A DNA stretch of 9,204 bases from Alphaproteobacteria bacterium (GCA_030639165.1 DAOWDF010000137.1:1-9204), one strand, 5' to 3'; shown: positions 1 through 5,796, numbered from the stretch's first letter. Notes: a model not told the origin generated them from the letters alone. Numbers and translations are program-made.

Positions 1-150
1 CAAGCCAAGCGCCACATGCGTAAATTTAATGGTGTTCCTGCCAAGCATTTTGAGCTATTCTTGAAGGAATGCGAATGGAGATTTAACAACAGTGACCCAA
101 CAGACCAGTTAGCACAACTAAGACAATGGGTTAAACAATATATGGGTTAG
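1..150 (+). CDS. IS1595-family transposase, C-terminal end only
   Basis: Frame 1 is open from the window edge to a TAG at 148-150 and encodes the last 49 residues of a transposase. The segment HMRKFNG followed by LFLKECEWRFNN and a final QLRQWVKQYMG resembles the C-terminus of IS1595/IS1016-like DDE transposases, where the CEWRFN stretch lies close to the last catalytic region. The stop codon is directly followed by a sequence that looks like the right inverted repeat of the element, which fits the very compact ends of this family. The left part of the gene lies outside the window, so intactness and the catalytic residues cannot be judged. The family call is from recognition of the tail alone. 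Confidence 0.75.
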   Translation, partial: QAKRHMRKFNGVPAKHFELFLKECEWRFNNSDPTDQLAQLRQWVKQYMG

Positions 151-167
151 TTAACTGGTACAGCCCC
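151..167. repeat. Probable right terminal inverted repeat of the IS1595-like element
   Basis: The sequence TTAACTGGTACAGCCCC begins at the base after the transposase stop codon. Read on the other strand it starts GGGGCTGTACCAG, the style of terminus seen in IS1595-family elements, whose ends usually begin with a G-rich run. The 8 bases after it (168-175, TATTTTTT) would be the target duplication, but the left end is outside the window, so this cannot be tested here. Confidence 0.55.
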
Positions 168-488
168 TATTTTTTATATTATAGTTTGCATTGCATTTTG
201 TAGATCTATATTTGCAAAAATATATCATTAAAAGATGGCGATACTTTTGTGCTTAATGTAGTAGAAATTAGGTTCTGAGGAATTGACGATCCAGAGTTTA
301 AATAGACCTGTTTTGATGAAGCCGCCCTACTCTATTTTTGTGGCGAATAAGCAAATAAAATGTTTTAGCGATGGCTCTTATAATAGAGAACAGCGATAAG
401 CTAAGGAGCAAAAAGCAGGTTTGTGGCGCGGAAAATTCATGCAGCCACTAACATGGATGAAGACGCATTAGCGCCCTGCCCTACTCTG
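168..488. other. Intergenic stretch without a recognisable gene
   Basis: No open frame here has both reasonable length and a ribosome binding site. The stretch is AT-rich in its first 60 bases. It contains imperfect stems such as GTGGC (415 region) with GCCAC (about 444), and two of the three copies of the 10-bp word GCCCTACTCT (324-333 and 478-487). It lies between the insertion sequence and the 3' end of the minus-strand DNA-binding gene. I see no convincing intrinsic terminator for that gene. Confidence 0.5.
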
Positions 489-1223
489 TTATGCCCTATT
501 TTTTTTACTAAACATTTTGGATACCCATGTTTGAGCAGCTGCAAATTCATCTTCTTTTCTTTTGATCTCAGCTTCCTTAGCGGCTTTTAATGCCAGTTCC
601 TGCTCTTCCATCATCTTTTTTTGTTCTGCAAGCTGTTTCTCTAACGCAGTTTTTTCTAGTGACTCCGCCTCTGCCTTAGCTTTTGCATCTTTTTCTTGGT
701 TAGCAATACGGCTTTCTAAGGATTTAAGCGATTGCTGCCAATCTGGTTTATTGTCTTCTTTTGTAGTCTTGTCTTCTAGTAGCTTTGTAATGGTGTTGTA
801 TCCATTTTGAGCCATTTTCAAGGATTCCTGAACACTTTCTATTTGCTCTGTATATGTTTCACGCTGTTTCTGGCGTTCATTTTTTAAATCATCTATAAAA
901 GAATCTTGTCTGGTTATTTGATTTTGTAGTGAGTTTATTCGTTCTTGTAGTACGGAGAGTTGACCTGTAGCATCTGCCCTACTCTCTTTTGGGCGTTCTA
1001 CTGCACTTACTACAATTTCAGACGTCGACTCTTTGGGTGCCGATAGTTCTATTTGATTGATATCAATATTACCGTAGACACGCTCTAATTCTGCTATCAT
1101 TATTGTCTTTTTACCACGTGCATTGGTGGTAGCCGATAGTTTTCCATCATCAATGTCTTTGTAAATAGTTGATCGGGCAACGCCTGTAATTTTGTGTGCT
1201 TTTGATATTGATACATAAGCCAT
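489..1223 (-). CDS. Plasmid DNA-binding coiled-coil protein (Exc1/KfrA-like, 'plasmid replication DNA-binding protein')
   Basis: A 244-residue protein in two parts. Residues about 3-55 form a helix-turn-helix: SISKAHKITGVARSTIYKDI followed by DDGKLSATTNARGKK and an ELERVYG helix, the pattern shared by accessory DNA-binding proteins of gammaproteobacterial small plasmids (often labelled Exc1 or plasmid replication DNA-binding protein) and resembling KfrA in layout. Residues about 85-235 are charged and rich in Q, E, K and A, a long predicted coiled coil (LQERINSLQNQITRQ, LEKQLAEQKKMMEEQELALKAAKEAE). The tail MFSKKNRA is basic. Start ATG at 1221-1223 is preceded by AAAGGAA at a normal distance. 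Such proteins usually repress their own promoter and may assist replication or segregation; the palindrome and direct repeats just upstream (1264-1288) are candidate sites. It reads away from repC, with the control region between them. Confidence 0.75.
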   Translation of the reverse strand: MAYVSISKAHKITGVARSTIYKDIDDGKLSATTNARGKKTIMIAELERVYGNIDINQIELSAPKESTSEIVVSAVERPKESRADATGQLSVLQERINSLQNQITRQDSFIDDLKNERQKQRETYTEQIESVQESLKMAQNGYNTITKLLEDKTTKEDNKPDWQQSLKSLESRIANQEKDAKAKAEAESLEKTALEKQLAEQKKMMEEQELALKAAKEAEIKRKEDEFAAAQTWVSKMFSKKNRA

Positions 1224-1263
1224 GTGTATTCCTTTGTTTCTTTGTCACTACGATATTATACGA

Positions 1264-1288
1264 ACAATACATATATGTACAATACATA
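1264..1288. promoter_or_regulatory. Palindrome and direct repeats upstream of the coiled-coil DNA-binding gene
   Basis: The perfect 12-bp palindrome TACATATATGTA lies at 1268-1279. It is embedded in two copies of ACAATACATA (1264-1273 and 1279-1288) spaced 15 bp apart. They sit 41-65 bp before the minus-strand start codon at 1223, where an autorepressor operator would be expected. The assignment to that gene is inference from position and symmetry. Confidence 0.4.
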
Positions 1289-1390
1289 ATTAGAACTAAC
1301 TCCTATGAAAGTACAATCAATAGTGTATCGATGTGTAGTTTCTGCTGTGTAGTATTGTGGATTGTATGTACGATTGTGCATCTAAACACA

Positions 1391-1470
1391 GAGTGCAGCG
1401 GGAGTGTAGTGTTTGTCTATCCCATTGAATATATAGGGGAATATAGCATACAACAAATACACTGCACTCC
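1391..1470. repeat. Large imperfect inverted repeat (hairpin)
   Basis: The arm GGAGTGTAGTGTTTGT at 1401-1416 pairs with ACAAATACACTGCACTCC at 1453-1470 (two extra bases, one mismatch). The inner arms CTATCCC (1417-1423) and the GGGGA...ATAG segment (1436-1446) continue the stem. A competing arm, GAGTGCAG (1391-1398), is perfectly complementary to CTGCACTC (1462-1469), so two alternative folds are possible. The role is unknown; an origin structure or transcript-control element is plausible from its place upstream of repC. Confidence 0.45.
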
Positions 1471-1635
1471 AATAATAGACCACATGTAGTTGATTGTAGC
1501 GTTAATTAGTAGTGTATTGTCGTGTTGTGTATGGCTTGTATCTCTGATAGTGTTTAAGTTCATTGATTCTTATCATAAGTCTCAAACGTATTCAGAAATC
1601 AATATTTAGGAGAGCAACAAAAGATTTTTATAACC

Positions 1636-1703
1636 ACAAAAGTAAAATGTCGCCCCTGCAAGGACGACATTTTAAAATAAGAGCGGTATTATCAATAAAA
1701 TCT
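1636..1703 (-). ncRNA. Candidate countertranscribed (antisense) RNA controlling repC
   Basis: The minus strand carries a good promoter (TTGCAT, 17 bp, TACTAT; 1738-1710). About 30-60 nt after the predicted start near 1703 lies a hairpin whose arms AAAATGTCG and CGACATTTT (1644-1652 and 1665-1673) match perfectly, followed on the minus strand by a U-rich tail (UUUUACUUUUG). The predicted RNA is about 65 nt. It is antisense to the leader of repC, about 105-175 nt upstream of the initiator start. RepC-type replicons of the repABC group are known to use a short antisense RNA of this size with a terminator hairpin just upstream of repC. The position, size and parts agree, but no homologous RNA has been compared. 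Confidence 0.55.
1644..1673. terminator. Symmetric hairpin, probable terminator of the leftward antisense RNA
   Basis: The stem TAAAATGTCG with CGACATTTTA (1643-1652 and 1665-1674) is a perfect 10-bp match, with a further CC/GG pairing around a short loop. The better T-rich tail is on the minus strand (TTTTACTTTTG), so leftward termination is preferred. The plus strand continues with AAAATAAGAG and would terminate poorly. Confidence 0.55.
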
Positions 1704-1709
1704 AATTAA

Positions 1710-1738
1710 ATAGTATCCCTCCGTGATTAAGAATGCAA
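1710..1738 (-). promoter_or_regulatory. Leftward sigma70-type promoter for the candidate antisense RNA
   Basis: Read on the minus strand, TTGCAT (plus-strand ATGCAA at 1733-1738) is followed by exactly 17 bp and then TACTAT (plus-strand ATAGTA at 1710-1715). Both hexamers are close to the consensus and the spacing is optimal. The initiation point would be near 1703. Confidence 0.5.
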
Positions 1739-1785
1739 GTCAAATATGATTCTGCAATGGAATTTTGCATGCTTTTTCACAGGTT

Positions 1786-1846
1786 ATGAAGGTCTAGCTA
1801 AATGATACTATGCAATATATATCACACACTGAATTACCACCTATAA
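1786..1846 (+). promoter_or_regulatory. repC translation-initiation region with overlapping short frames
   Basis: GAAGG at 1788-1792 is placed ideally (9 nt) for an ATG at 1802, which opens a 14-codon frame (MILCNIYHTLNYHL, stop 1844-1846) overlapping the repC start in another frame. A three-codon frame (ATG 1786, stop 1795) overlaps that ribosome site. The initiator ATG at 1810 therefore appears to share or compete for a ribosome site, which could couple or limit RepC synthesis. The sequence shows the geometry only; use of these frames is not shown. Confidence 0.35.
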
Positions 1847-3174
1847 ATCAGAGCAGGGGAGGGCGGATTGGCTCTTCTAAGCTCCGTCATTCATTAGAGC
1901 AATGCGAGGATTTTGCAGGGCTAGAGGAGAATACAAATCGTTATGATCTTCTTTTGCTTGTAAAACGCATTGGTAAGGGCGCAGGATTTACACCGCGTAT
2001 GATCCACTTGCTCGATTATTATATGAGTTTCACCAGAGATATAGATTGGGAGCAGGGGGCAAACCCGATTGTGTATCAGGCTCTTTCAAAAACCGCACTC
2101 GATCTTGGTGTATCAGAACGCCAAATACAAAAGCTTGAAAAAGCATTATTCGAAGCAGGGGCTTTAACATGGAATGATAGCGGCAATCACCGCCGCTATG
2201 GGCAGCGTGACCCAGAAAGCGGCATGATACTATATGCTTATGGCGTAGATTTAACGCCTCTGGCTTACTTGAAAGATAAACTGCGCCATAAATTAGAAGA
2301 AAAGCAGCTCTATGATAAGGCATGGATGGAAGCAAAACGCCAAATCTCGTGGTATCGCCGCCAAACAAAGGCCTGTATCGGAGAATTAGTCGCACTACAG
2401 GCCAATGGCGCGTCAATTAAACAACCAATTTATGAACTGGAAGCGTCTTATGAGGCCATTGCCATACAAATTCGTGTCCGTATAGAGCTTAAAGTGCTAT
2501 TAGAACTCTCTGCCAAGCATAAGGAGCTATATGAATCTGTTCTCTCAATGGTGCCACAAGCTCAAAATGATCATATAATTACTGACACAAAAACAACCAT
2601 ATCTAATAAAAGTTCATCCAAAAGTGACTCACTGTTCACTCACTATAACTATACAAATAAAAAACAATCTAATAAATTAGATACTGGTAAAGCTGAAGCT
2701 CAACGCTTTCAAAAAAGCAGTAACGAAAATATTGAGGATAAAACTGATAAGCTCGAGCCTAACGAAACTTCAGAAGAAGAAAACCCAATACTTCAAACGG
2801 GATTACAGCATATAACCTTAAAACAAGCACTCAATGCAGCTAGTGAGAGGTTTAGAAATCATCTGCCCATGGCTAATCGTGCGATGGAGTGGGGGGATTT
2901 TGTTGAGGGAGCTTACGGTTTGAAGGCTGAGCTGAATATTAGCCAGCAATCTTGGGCCAATGCCTGTGTTGTCCTAGGGCGAGGAGGGGCAGCGATATGC
3001 CTTCTTCTTACCGATCAAGCTGCGCAAAGAGAGCAAAAACGAGTAGAAAAGCCAGCCGCTTACTTCAATGCGATGATAAAACGAGCAAAAACAGGTGATT
3101 TGAAGCTCCACAGCTCAATATTTGGGATATTAAAGCGTGAATATGGCGATTTTACTCCTGAAACAACGAATTAA
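1810..3174 (+). CDS. repC: Plasmid replication initiator protein RepC
   Basis: A 454-residue protein of usual length for the RepC (RP-C) family, the replication initiators of alphaproteobacterial repABC and related repC plasmids. The N-terminal domain contains the highly characteristic run from TPRMIHLLDYY through SKTALDLGVSERQIQKLEKA and FEAGALTWNDSGNHRRYGQR, then YGVDLTPLAYLK and KRQISWYRR, a winged-helix type DNA-binding region. A variable, AT-rich linker (residues about 255-340) leads to a conserved C-terminal part with VVLGRGGAAICLLLTDQAAQR and KPAAYFNAMIKRAKTGDLKLHSSIFGILKREYG. Frame limits force the ATG at 1810, because an in-frame TAG lies at 1795-1797. There is no close Shine-Dalgarno sequence: GAAGG at 1788-1792 is 17 nt away. 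Expression is probably held low by the upstream antisense RNA. There is no repA/repB pair of the repABC type in front; partition is instead supplied by the type Ib operon downstream. Confidence 0.95.
   Translation: MQYISHTELPPINQSRGGRIGSSKLRHSLEQCEDFAGLEENTNRYDLLLLVKRIGKGAGFTPRMIHLLDYYMSFTRDIDWEQGANPIVYQALSKTALDLGVSERQIQKLEKALFEAGALTWNDSGNHRRYGQRDPESGMILYAYGVDLTPLAYLKDKLRHKLEEKQLYDKAWMEAKRQISWYRRQTKACIGELVALQANGASIKQPIYELEASYEAIAIQIRVRIELKVLLELSAKHKELYESVLSMVPQAQNDHIITDTKTTISNKSSSKSDSLFTHYNYTNKKQSNKLDTGKAEAQRFQKSSNENIEDKTDKLEPNETSEEENPILQTGLQHITLKQALNAASERFRNHLPMANRAMEWGDFVEGAYGLKAELNISQQSWANACVVLGRGGAAICLLLTDQAAQREQKRVEKPAAYFNAMIKRAKTGDLKLHSSIFGILKREYGDFTPETTN
2555..2700. other. AT-rich segment inside repC, candidate oriV
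   Basis: The codons for the RepC linker are markedly AT-rich here. They include the 9-bp palindrome GTGACTCAC (2624-2632) and two copies of ACTCACT spaced 11 bp. In the repABC family the origin of replication lies in an AT-rich stretch within the repC coding sequence, so this is the most likely position of oriV. The placement is by analogy. Confidence 0.35.
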
Positions 3175-3198
3175 GCCATGATTGAGAAGGAGGAACAT

Positions 3199-3408
3199 AT
3201 GCCTATGTACCGAGATTTGAAAAGTTACCCACAATTTCAGTGGATAGAATCGGGTATAACTTTTGTGATTATGGGGTTTAAGGTGTACGAATTTTTCTTA
3301 CGTACTAGTCCTGGAAATATAGGCCATATTAACGTAAACAAAAAGGACAAGAAAGCAGTAGCTTGGTTTCAAAAATTGATTAAGGTGCTAGTTTTTTTTA
3401 GTATTTGA
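3199..3408 (+). CDS. Small hypothetical protein
   Basis: A 69-residue frame (MPMYRDLKSYPQFQW start) that I do not recognise. The ATG at 3199 is chosen over an in-frame ATG at 3178 because AAGGAGGA at 3188-3195 is an excellent ribosome site for 3199 (an ATG at 3205 is also possible) and would lie within the gene if 3178 were used. A short hydrophobic stretch (GITFVIMGF) lies near the middle, and the C-terminus is basic and then hydrophobic (KLIKVLVFFSI), coded across an 8-T run at 3391-3399 that could mark a frameshifted or truncated end. It begins 24 nt after repC and may share its transcript. It converges with the small partition gene, from which it is separated by 16 nt. Confidence 0.5.
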   Translation: MPMYRDLKSYPQFQWIESGITFVIMGFKVYEFFLRTSPGNIGHINVNKKDKKAVAWFQKLIKVLVFFSI

Positions 3409-3428
3409 GTTTATGAGTTGTTACTCAA
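3405..3428. repeat. Inverted repeat between convergent genes, related to the par operator half-sites
   Basis: TTGAGT (3405-3410) and ACTCAA (3423-3428) form an inverted repeat around an inner TGAGT/ACTCA pair. TTACTCAAT at 3421-3429 matches 9 bases of the half-site used in the inverted repeat upstream of parA (TTTACTCAATA). It could be a further partition-protein site or a weak hairpin between the convergent genes. Confidence 0.3.
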
Positions 3429-3628
3429 TCGCTCAAGTAATTAATCCAAAGCTGGCGAGTTATATCAGAAATAGAGCGTTCTTCCATTACTGCCTTAGTT
3501 TTTATTTGTTTATATAACCCAGCCTCAACTTCTGCATTAAGGCGTTTCTTTGGAGAATTTGTATCTTGAACATCAAGCAAAAGATTATCTTTAATATTTT
3601 TACTTGGTCTTTTGGCACTAAGCGACAT
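3425..3628 (-). CDS. Small ribbon-helix-helix partition partner (ParB/ParG-like)
   Basis: A 67-residue basic protein. Residues about 1-27 are a flexible basic tail (SAKRPSKNIKDN), and residues about 28-66 fit a ribbon-helix-helix fold: strand RLNAEVEAGLYKQIK, helix KTKAVMEERS, then SISDITRQLWINYL. Its ATG at 3626-3628 overlaps the end of parA by 11 bases, and AAGGAG sits just upstream on the minus strand, so the two are translationally coupled. Type Ib par operons have precisely this arrangement: a short ParA followed by a small RHH protein that binds the centromere and represses the operon, with its basic tail stimulating the ATPase. The role is therefore inferred mainly from position plus fold. 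A general CopG-type regulator is the alternative. Confidence 0.7.
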   Translation of the reverse strand: MSLSAKRPSKNIKDNLLLDVQDTNSPKKRLNAEVEAGLYKQIKTKAVMEERSISDITRQLWINYLSD

Positions 3629-4274
3629 TTCTAATATCTCCTTGCGTAATCATGTTGTCTAATTCATCTGCAATAGAGCTGATTTCTAATCTAGCTTTTA
3701 ATGCCATGAAGCCATCAAATACACTTAGGCCCTGAGAAGCACTACGCGGGTATACTTGGCGCTGCGTTGTTATAGAATTTAAAACTGGAAGATTATATTC
3801 CTCCAATGCCGCGCTAATTTCATTTCCTAAAATAGTGCCCTTTATCGCCCGTGAAATAACAAAGGCAGCTTTAGGATTTCCATCAGTAACTTCTTGTCGC
3901 GCTTTTATAAGATCCACAAGATCAGATGTTGCCCAAATATCATATGGACTTGGCTGCACAGGAATAAGGATAATATCAGATATTTTAATAACAGCTGCAA
4001 TCATACCTTCAAGTTTTGCAGCGCCATCGATAATGATGTTGTTATATGGAGCTGCAATGCCTGGAAGAGCTTTCAGGTTTTCAGGCTTGCCATATGAGAT
4101 GAAGGGCAGGGGGTTATCTTCGCGCGCTGCATGCCAATCACTAGAACTACCTTGAGGGTCAGTATCGACTAAAAGTGTTTTTAACCCATTATCATGATAA
4201 TGGCGCGCTAGGTTTGTGCTGATAGTAGTCTTACCGCAACCACCTTTAGGATTTAAAATAGAAATAATAGCCAT
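3618..4274 (-). CDS. parA: Type Ib plasmid partition ATPase ParA
   Basis: A 218-residue ParA/MinD-type ATPase that segregates plasmid copies by a nucleoid-bound ATPase gradient. The deviant Walker A motif KGGCGKTT with its signature lysine is at residues 10-17 of MAIISILNPKGG. VDTDPQGSSSDW at about 37-48 is the second nucleotide-binding element, and IIIDGAAKLEG is the Walker B region, where the usual DGPP is replaced by DGAA. IPVQPSPYDIWA and the SRAIKGT and YPRSASQGLSVFD segments follow family order. The start at 4272-4274 is preferred over the longer frame reaching 4331, because AAAGGAAA precedes it on the minus strand and the Walker motif then sits at the N-terminus as usual; the extension would also cover the operator. 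It lacks the N-terminal HTH of type Ia ParA and is far shorter than RepA of repABC, so this is an independent partition cassette. Confidence 0.92.
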   Translation of the reverse strand: MAIISILNPKGGCGKTTISTNLARHYHDNGLKTLLVDTDPQGSSSDWHAAREDNPLPFISYGKPENLKALPGIAAPYNNIIIDGAAKLEGMIAAVIKISDIILIPVQPSPYDIWATSDLVDLIKARQEVTDGNPKAAFVISRAIKGTILGNEISAALEEYNLPVLNSITTQRQVYPRSASQGLSVFDGFMALKARLEISSIADELDNMITQGDIRNVA

Positions 4275-4289
4275 TACAGTTTCCTTTAT

Positions 4290-4333
4290 TATTGAGTAAA
4301 AACACAATTGAATAATTATGAGTTTACTCAATA
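4290..4333. promoter_or_regulatory. 11-bp inverted repeat upstream of parA, likely par operator/centromere
   Basis: TATTGAGTAAA at 4290-4300 and TTTACTCAATA at 4323-4333 are perfect inverted copies, 22 bp apart, directly upstream of the parA ribosome site. In type Ib systems the RHH partner binds repeats in this place to repress the operon and often to mark the centromere. I could not assign the -35/-10 boxes with confidence. Confidence 0.55.
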
Positions 4334-4385
4334 TATAGATTTTAGCAATAGTATAATGATGTAATTAAGATATATTTTTAGTAAA

Positions 4386-5027
4386 TTAATTAATCGTATA
4401 AATTGGTTTATCGCCTTCTTGCCATGGCGTGTATTTTGTCATGATTTTAGCAAATAAATTGCTTTCTAAATGCTGCTTTAACCATTTATGCGTGGCAGGT
4501 AAGGGCAGCGTATAAAACCAATCTTTATCAACATGCGCGAATTGACGTACAAATGGAAAAATGGAAATATCCGCTAAAGTAGTTTTATCACCCAATAGCG
4601 ATCCATTTATTGCAAGTCGTTGCTCTAATTCCTGTAAAAATTTAAGGCCATTTTCACGAGCAGATGAACAATCCTCATCAGGGTAGCGGTTAGGGTATTT
4701 ATAGCGATCAAGCATAGGCTTAAATCCCTCATCATTATATTTTACTAGTTCAAAAATATCATCACGGCGCATTTCTGGTAGCCAGTTATCAGGATCATTA
4801 TACGATAGTGCCCAGAGCATAATATCTAGGCTTTCATCAATTACGCGATCTTTATTGGTGAGCAGAACAGGCACTGTGCCCTTAGGAGAAATATCAAGTA
4901 AATGCGTAGGTTTATCACTTAGGGTAATTTCACGAACTGCGCATTTTATCTGCGCACTATAAATCCCCATACGAGCGCGCATGGCATAAGGGCAACGACG
5001 GAATGAGTAGAGTATGGGGTGGGTCAT
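4386..5027 (-). CDS. Glutathione S-transferase family protein
   Basis: A 213-residue two-domain GST-like protein. The thioredoxin-like N-terminal domain opens with LYSFRRCPYAMRAR, a Cys-Pro-Tyr-Ala motif near residue 12 like those of omega or beta-type GSTs, where the cysteine is the catalytic residue. SPKGTVPVL contains the conserved cis-proline and DESLDIMLW the Glu-Ser pair that holds glutathione. The C-terminal helical domain contains LLGDKTTLADISIFPFVRQF, matching the conserved N-capping Asp motif. The ATG at 5025-5027 is chosen; a TTG at 5051 would add 8 residues. Neither has a clear ribosome site. The protein is probably cytosolic and glutathione-dependent, substrate unknown. Its presence next to plasmid maintenance genes looks like cargo. 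It is transcribed leftward, alone. Confidence 0.88.
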   Translation of the reverse strand: MTHPILYSFRRCPYAMRARMGIYSAQIKCAVREITLSDKPTHLLDISPKGTVPVLLTNKDRVIDESLDIMLWALSYNDPDNWLPEMRRDDIFELVKYNDEGFKPMLDRYKYPNRYPDEDCSSARENGLKFLQELEQRLAINGSLLGDKTTLADISIFPFVRQFAHVDKDWFYTLPLPATHKWLKQHLESNLFAKIMTKYTPWQEGDKPIYTIN

Positions 5028-5120
5028 GCTATCTATCTTATTTTTACCCAATATATCTGATGTAATTTAAAAAAGCTATTCTGGTCTGATGGTCTGTAGC
5101 TTTACAAAATTATATTGAAG

Positions 5121-5146
5121 CAGGGCGCAGATGCCCTGTTTTTTTT
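5121..5146 (+). terminator. Intrinsic terminator opening repeat copy 1
   Basis: CAGGGC, a six-base loop GCAGAT, GCCCTG and then eight T residues form a textbook rightward intrinsic terminator. There is no rightward gene just upstream in this copy (the GST gene reads leftward), so it would block read-through into the following leader or be a relic of duplication together with the repeat. Confidence 0.75.
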
Positions 5147-5402
5147 ATGGCTGTTACAGAATTACATTCTGTTGTCGCGTTGCTTGCTAAGGGATTATCA
5201 CCCCTAGCGCGCGCAAGGGTGAAGGCGCTCCGCTTCCGATTTTCTTAACGTATTTTCCCCTTGCCCAAGTGGGCAATTCCTCGCGCCTGCGATGCTTTCA
5301 AAATACTAAAAACCGCCCTTGCACTTGCTTCCCCATTCTCGCCGTGAGGCAAGAATTCATGCGGACATAAATTCTGCAATAACTTGAAAAGGAAATAGTA
5401 AA
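5121..5402 (+). repeat. Structured direct repeat, copy 1 (leader of the DUF6876/Toprim/HigBA block)
   Basis: About 282 bp, roughly 93% identical (about 19 differences over the best 263 bases, counted by hand) to 7452-7734 in the same orientation. Both copies stop resembling each other 20 nt before an ATG. Elements in order: intrinsic terminator (5121-5146); palindrome ACAGAATTACATTCTGT (5156-5172); stem TCACCC/GGGTGA (5198-5203 with 5217-5222); a long nested stem of GCAAGGG/CCCTTGC (5213-5219, 5316-5322), CGATTTT/AAAACCG (5237-5243, 5309-5315, one mismatch), GTATTTT/AAAATAC (5250-5256, 5300-5306) and TTGCCC/GGGCAA (5261-5266, 5271-5276); stem CTTGCTTC/GAGGCAAG (5324-5331, 5346-5353, one G-U pair); and GAATTCATG/CATAAATTC (5353-5361, 5366-5374, one mismatch). 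No gene lies within it. Confidence 0.9.
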
Positions 5403-5783
5403 ATGACAGATATTTTAAACACAAAAACAACATTACGGGCAGAAGATTTAGGTAATTTTATCGGCACTGAAAATTGGTATAAGCACAGCATTTATCGTCG
5501 CCTACTATATACGGATGGCATTCAATATGTAGCTGAGCATGGCGGGGCGTATTGGCTGATATATAAAATATTTGCCGCTCAATATGAGAATATTAATTTA
5601 CCAGAGCAAGAATTTCAAGTTTGGAAATTATGCGTAAATGAGGATACAAGCGCGATTTTAACCTGCCATGATGGGGATTATAACTGGCAGCATGAAGAAA
5701 CCATTACATTTACAGATTTTCCGCTGAAGGAAATCACGTTTTACTTTTGCAATAATGTTTTGTTGCTTCCTAGTGAATATTGA
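5403..5783 (+). CDS. DUF6876-like family protein
   Basis: A 126-residue protein of unknown function. The layout ENWYKHSIYRRLLYTDGIQYVAEHGGAYWLI, then EFQVWKLCVN, LTCHDGDYN and a terminal FTDFPLKEITFYFCNNVLLLPSEY fits the DUF6876 family as I know it, which is frequent on proteobacterial plasmids and integrative elements beside Toprim, ParB-like and methylase genes. No signal peptide or membrane segment is seen, so it should be cytosolic. The ATG at 5403 has AAAAGGAAA about 8 nt upstream. It is the first gene after structured repeat copy 1, and its stop is 13 nt before the Toprim gene, so they form one operon. Its biochemical role is not known. Confidence 0.75.
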   Translation: MTDILNTKTTLRAEDLGNFIGTENWYKHSIYRRLLYTDGIQYVAEHGGAYWLIYKIFAAQYENINLPEQEFQVWKLCVNEDTSAILTCHDGDYNWQHEETITFTDFPLKEITFYFCNNVLLLPSEY

Positions 5784-5796
5784 AGGGGCAGGGGTT

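Larger units (their letters stand above)
1224..1809. other. Control region between the DNA-binding gene and repC; possible replicon regulatory/origin area
   Basis: 586 bases without a convincing gene, although a plus-strand frame stays open across 1196-1489 by chance. The region is unusually rich in TTGTA, TGTAT and GTGTA words (1310-1550). From left to right it holds the operator-like repeats at 1264-1288, a large imperfect hairpin at 1391-1470, a weak rightward promoter candidate (TTGATT at 1490-1495, 17 bp, TGTATT at 1513-1518), a strong symmetric hairpin at 1644-1673 and a leftward promoter (1710-1738). This arrangement suits control of repC expression. I did not find a convincing DnaA box. 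Confidence 0.5.

Noticed and set aside
240..410. Short plus-strand frame containing MKPPYSIFVANKQIKCF
   Set aside because: Under 40 codons, no ribosome site, no recognisable family; insufficient for a gene or pseudogene call.
562..810. Plus-strand frame of 82 codons
   Set aside because: Antisense to the coiled-coil gene; the serine/alanine/phenylalanine-rich product is the usual mirror of a K/E/Q-rich coiled coil.
1196..1489. Plus-strand frame of 97 codons across the control region
   Set aside because: Cysteine/isoleucine/valine-rich with no recognisable domain, overlaps the start of the minus-strand gene and palindromes, and has no good ribosome site.
2030..2416. Minus-strand frame of 128 codons within repC
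   Set aside because: Lies opposite the most conserved part of RepC and has no family resemblance.
3835..4155. Plus-strand frames opposite parA
   Set aside because: Mirror frames of a clearly recognised ATPase gene.
5245..5433. Minus-strand frame of 62 codons through repeat copy 1
   Set aside because: The equivalent frame is not preserved in copy 2, while the hairpins are, so the repeat is non-coding.
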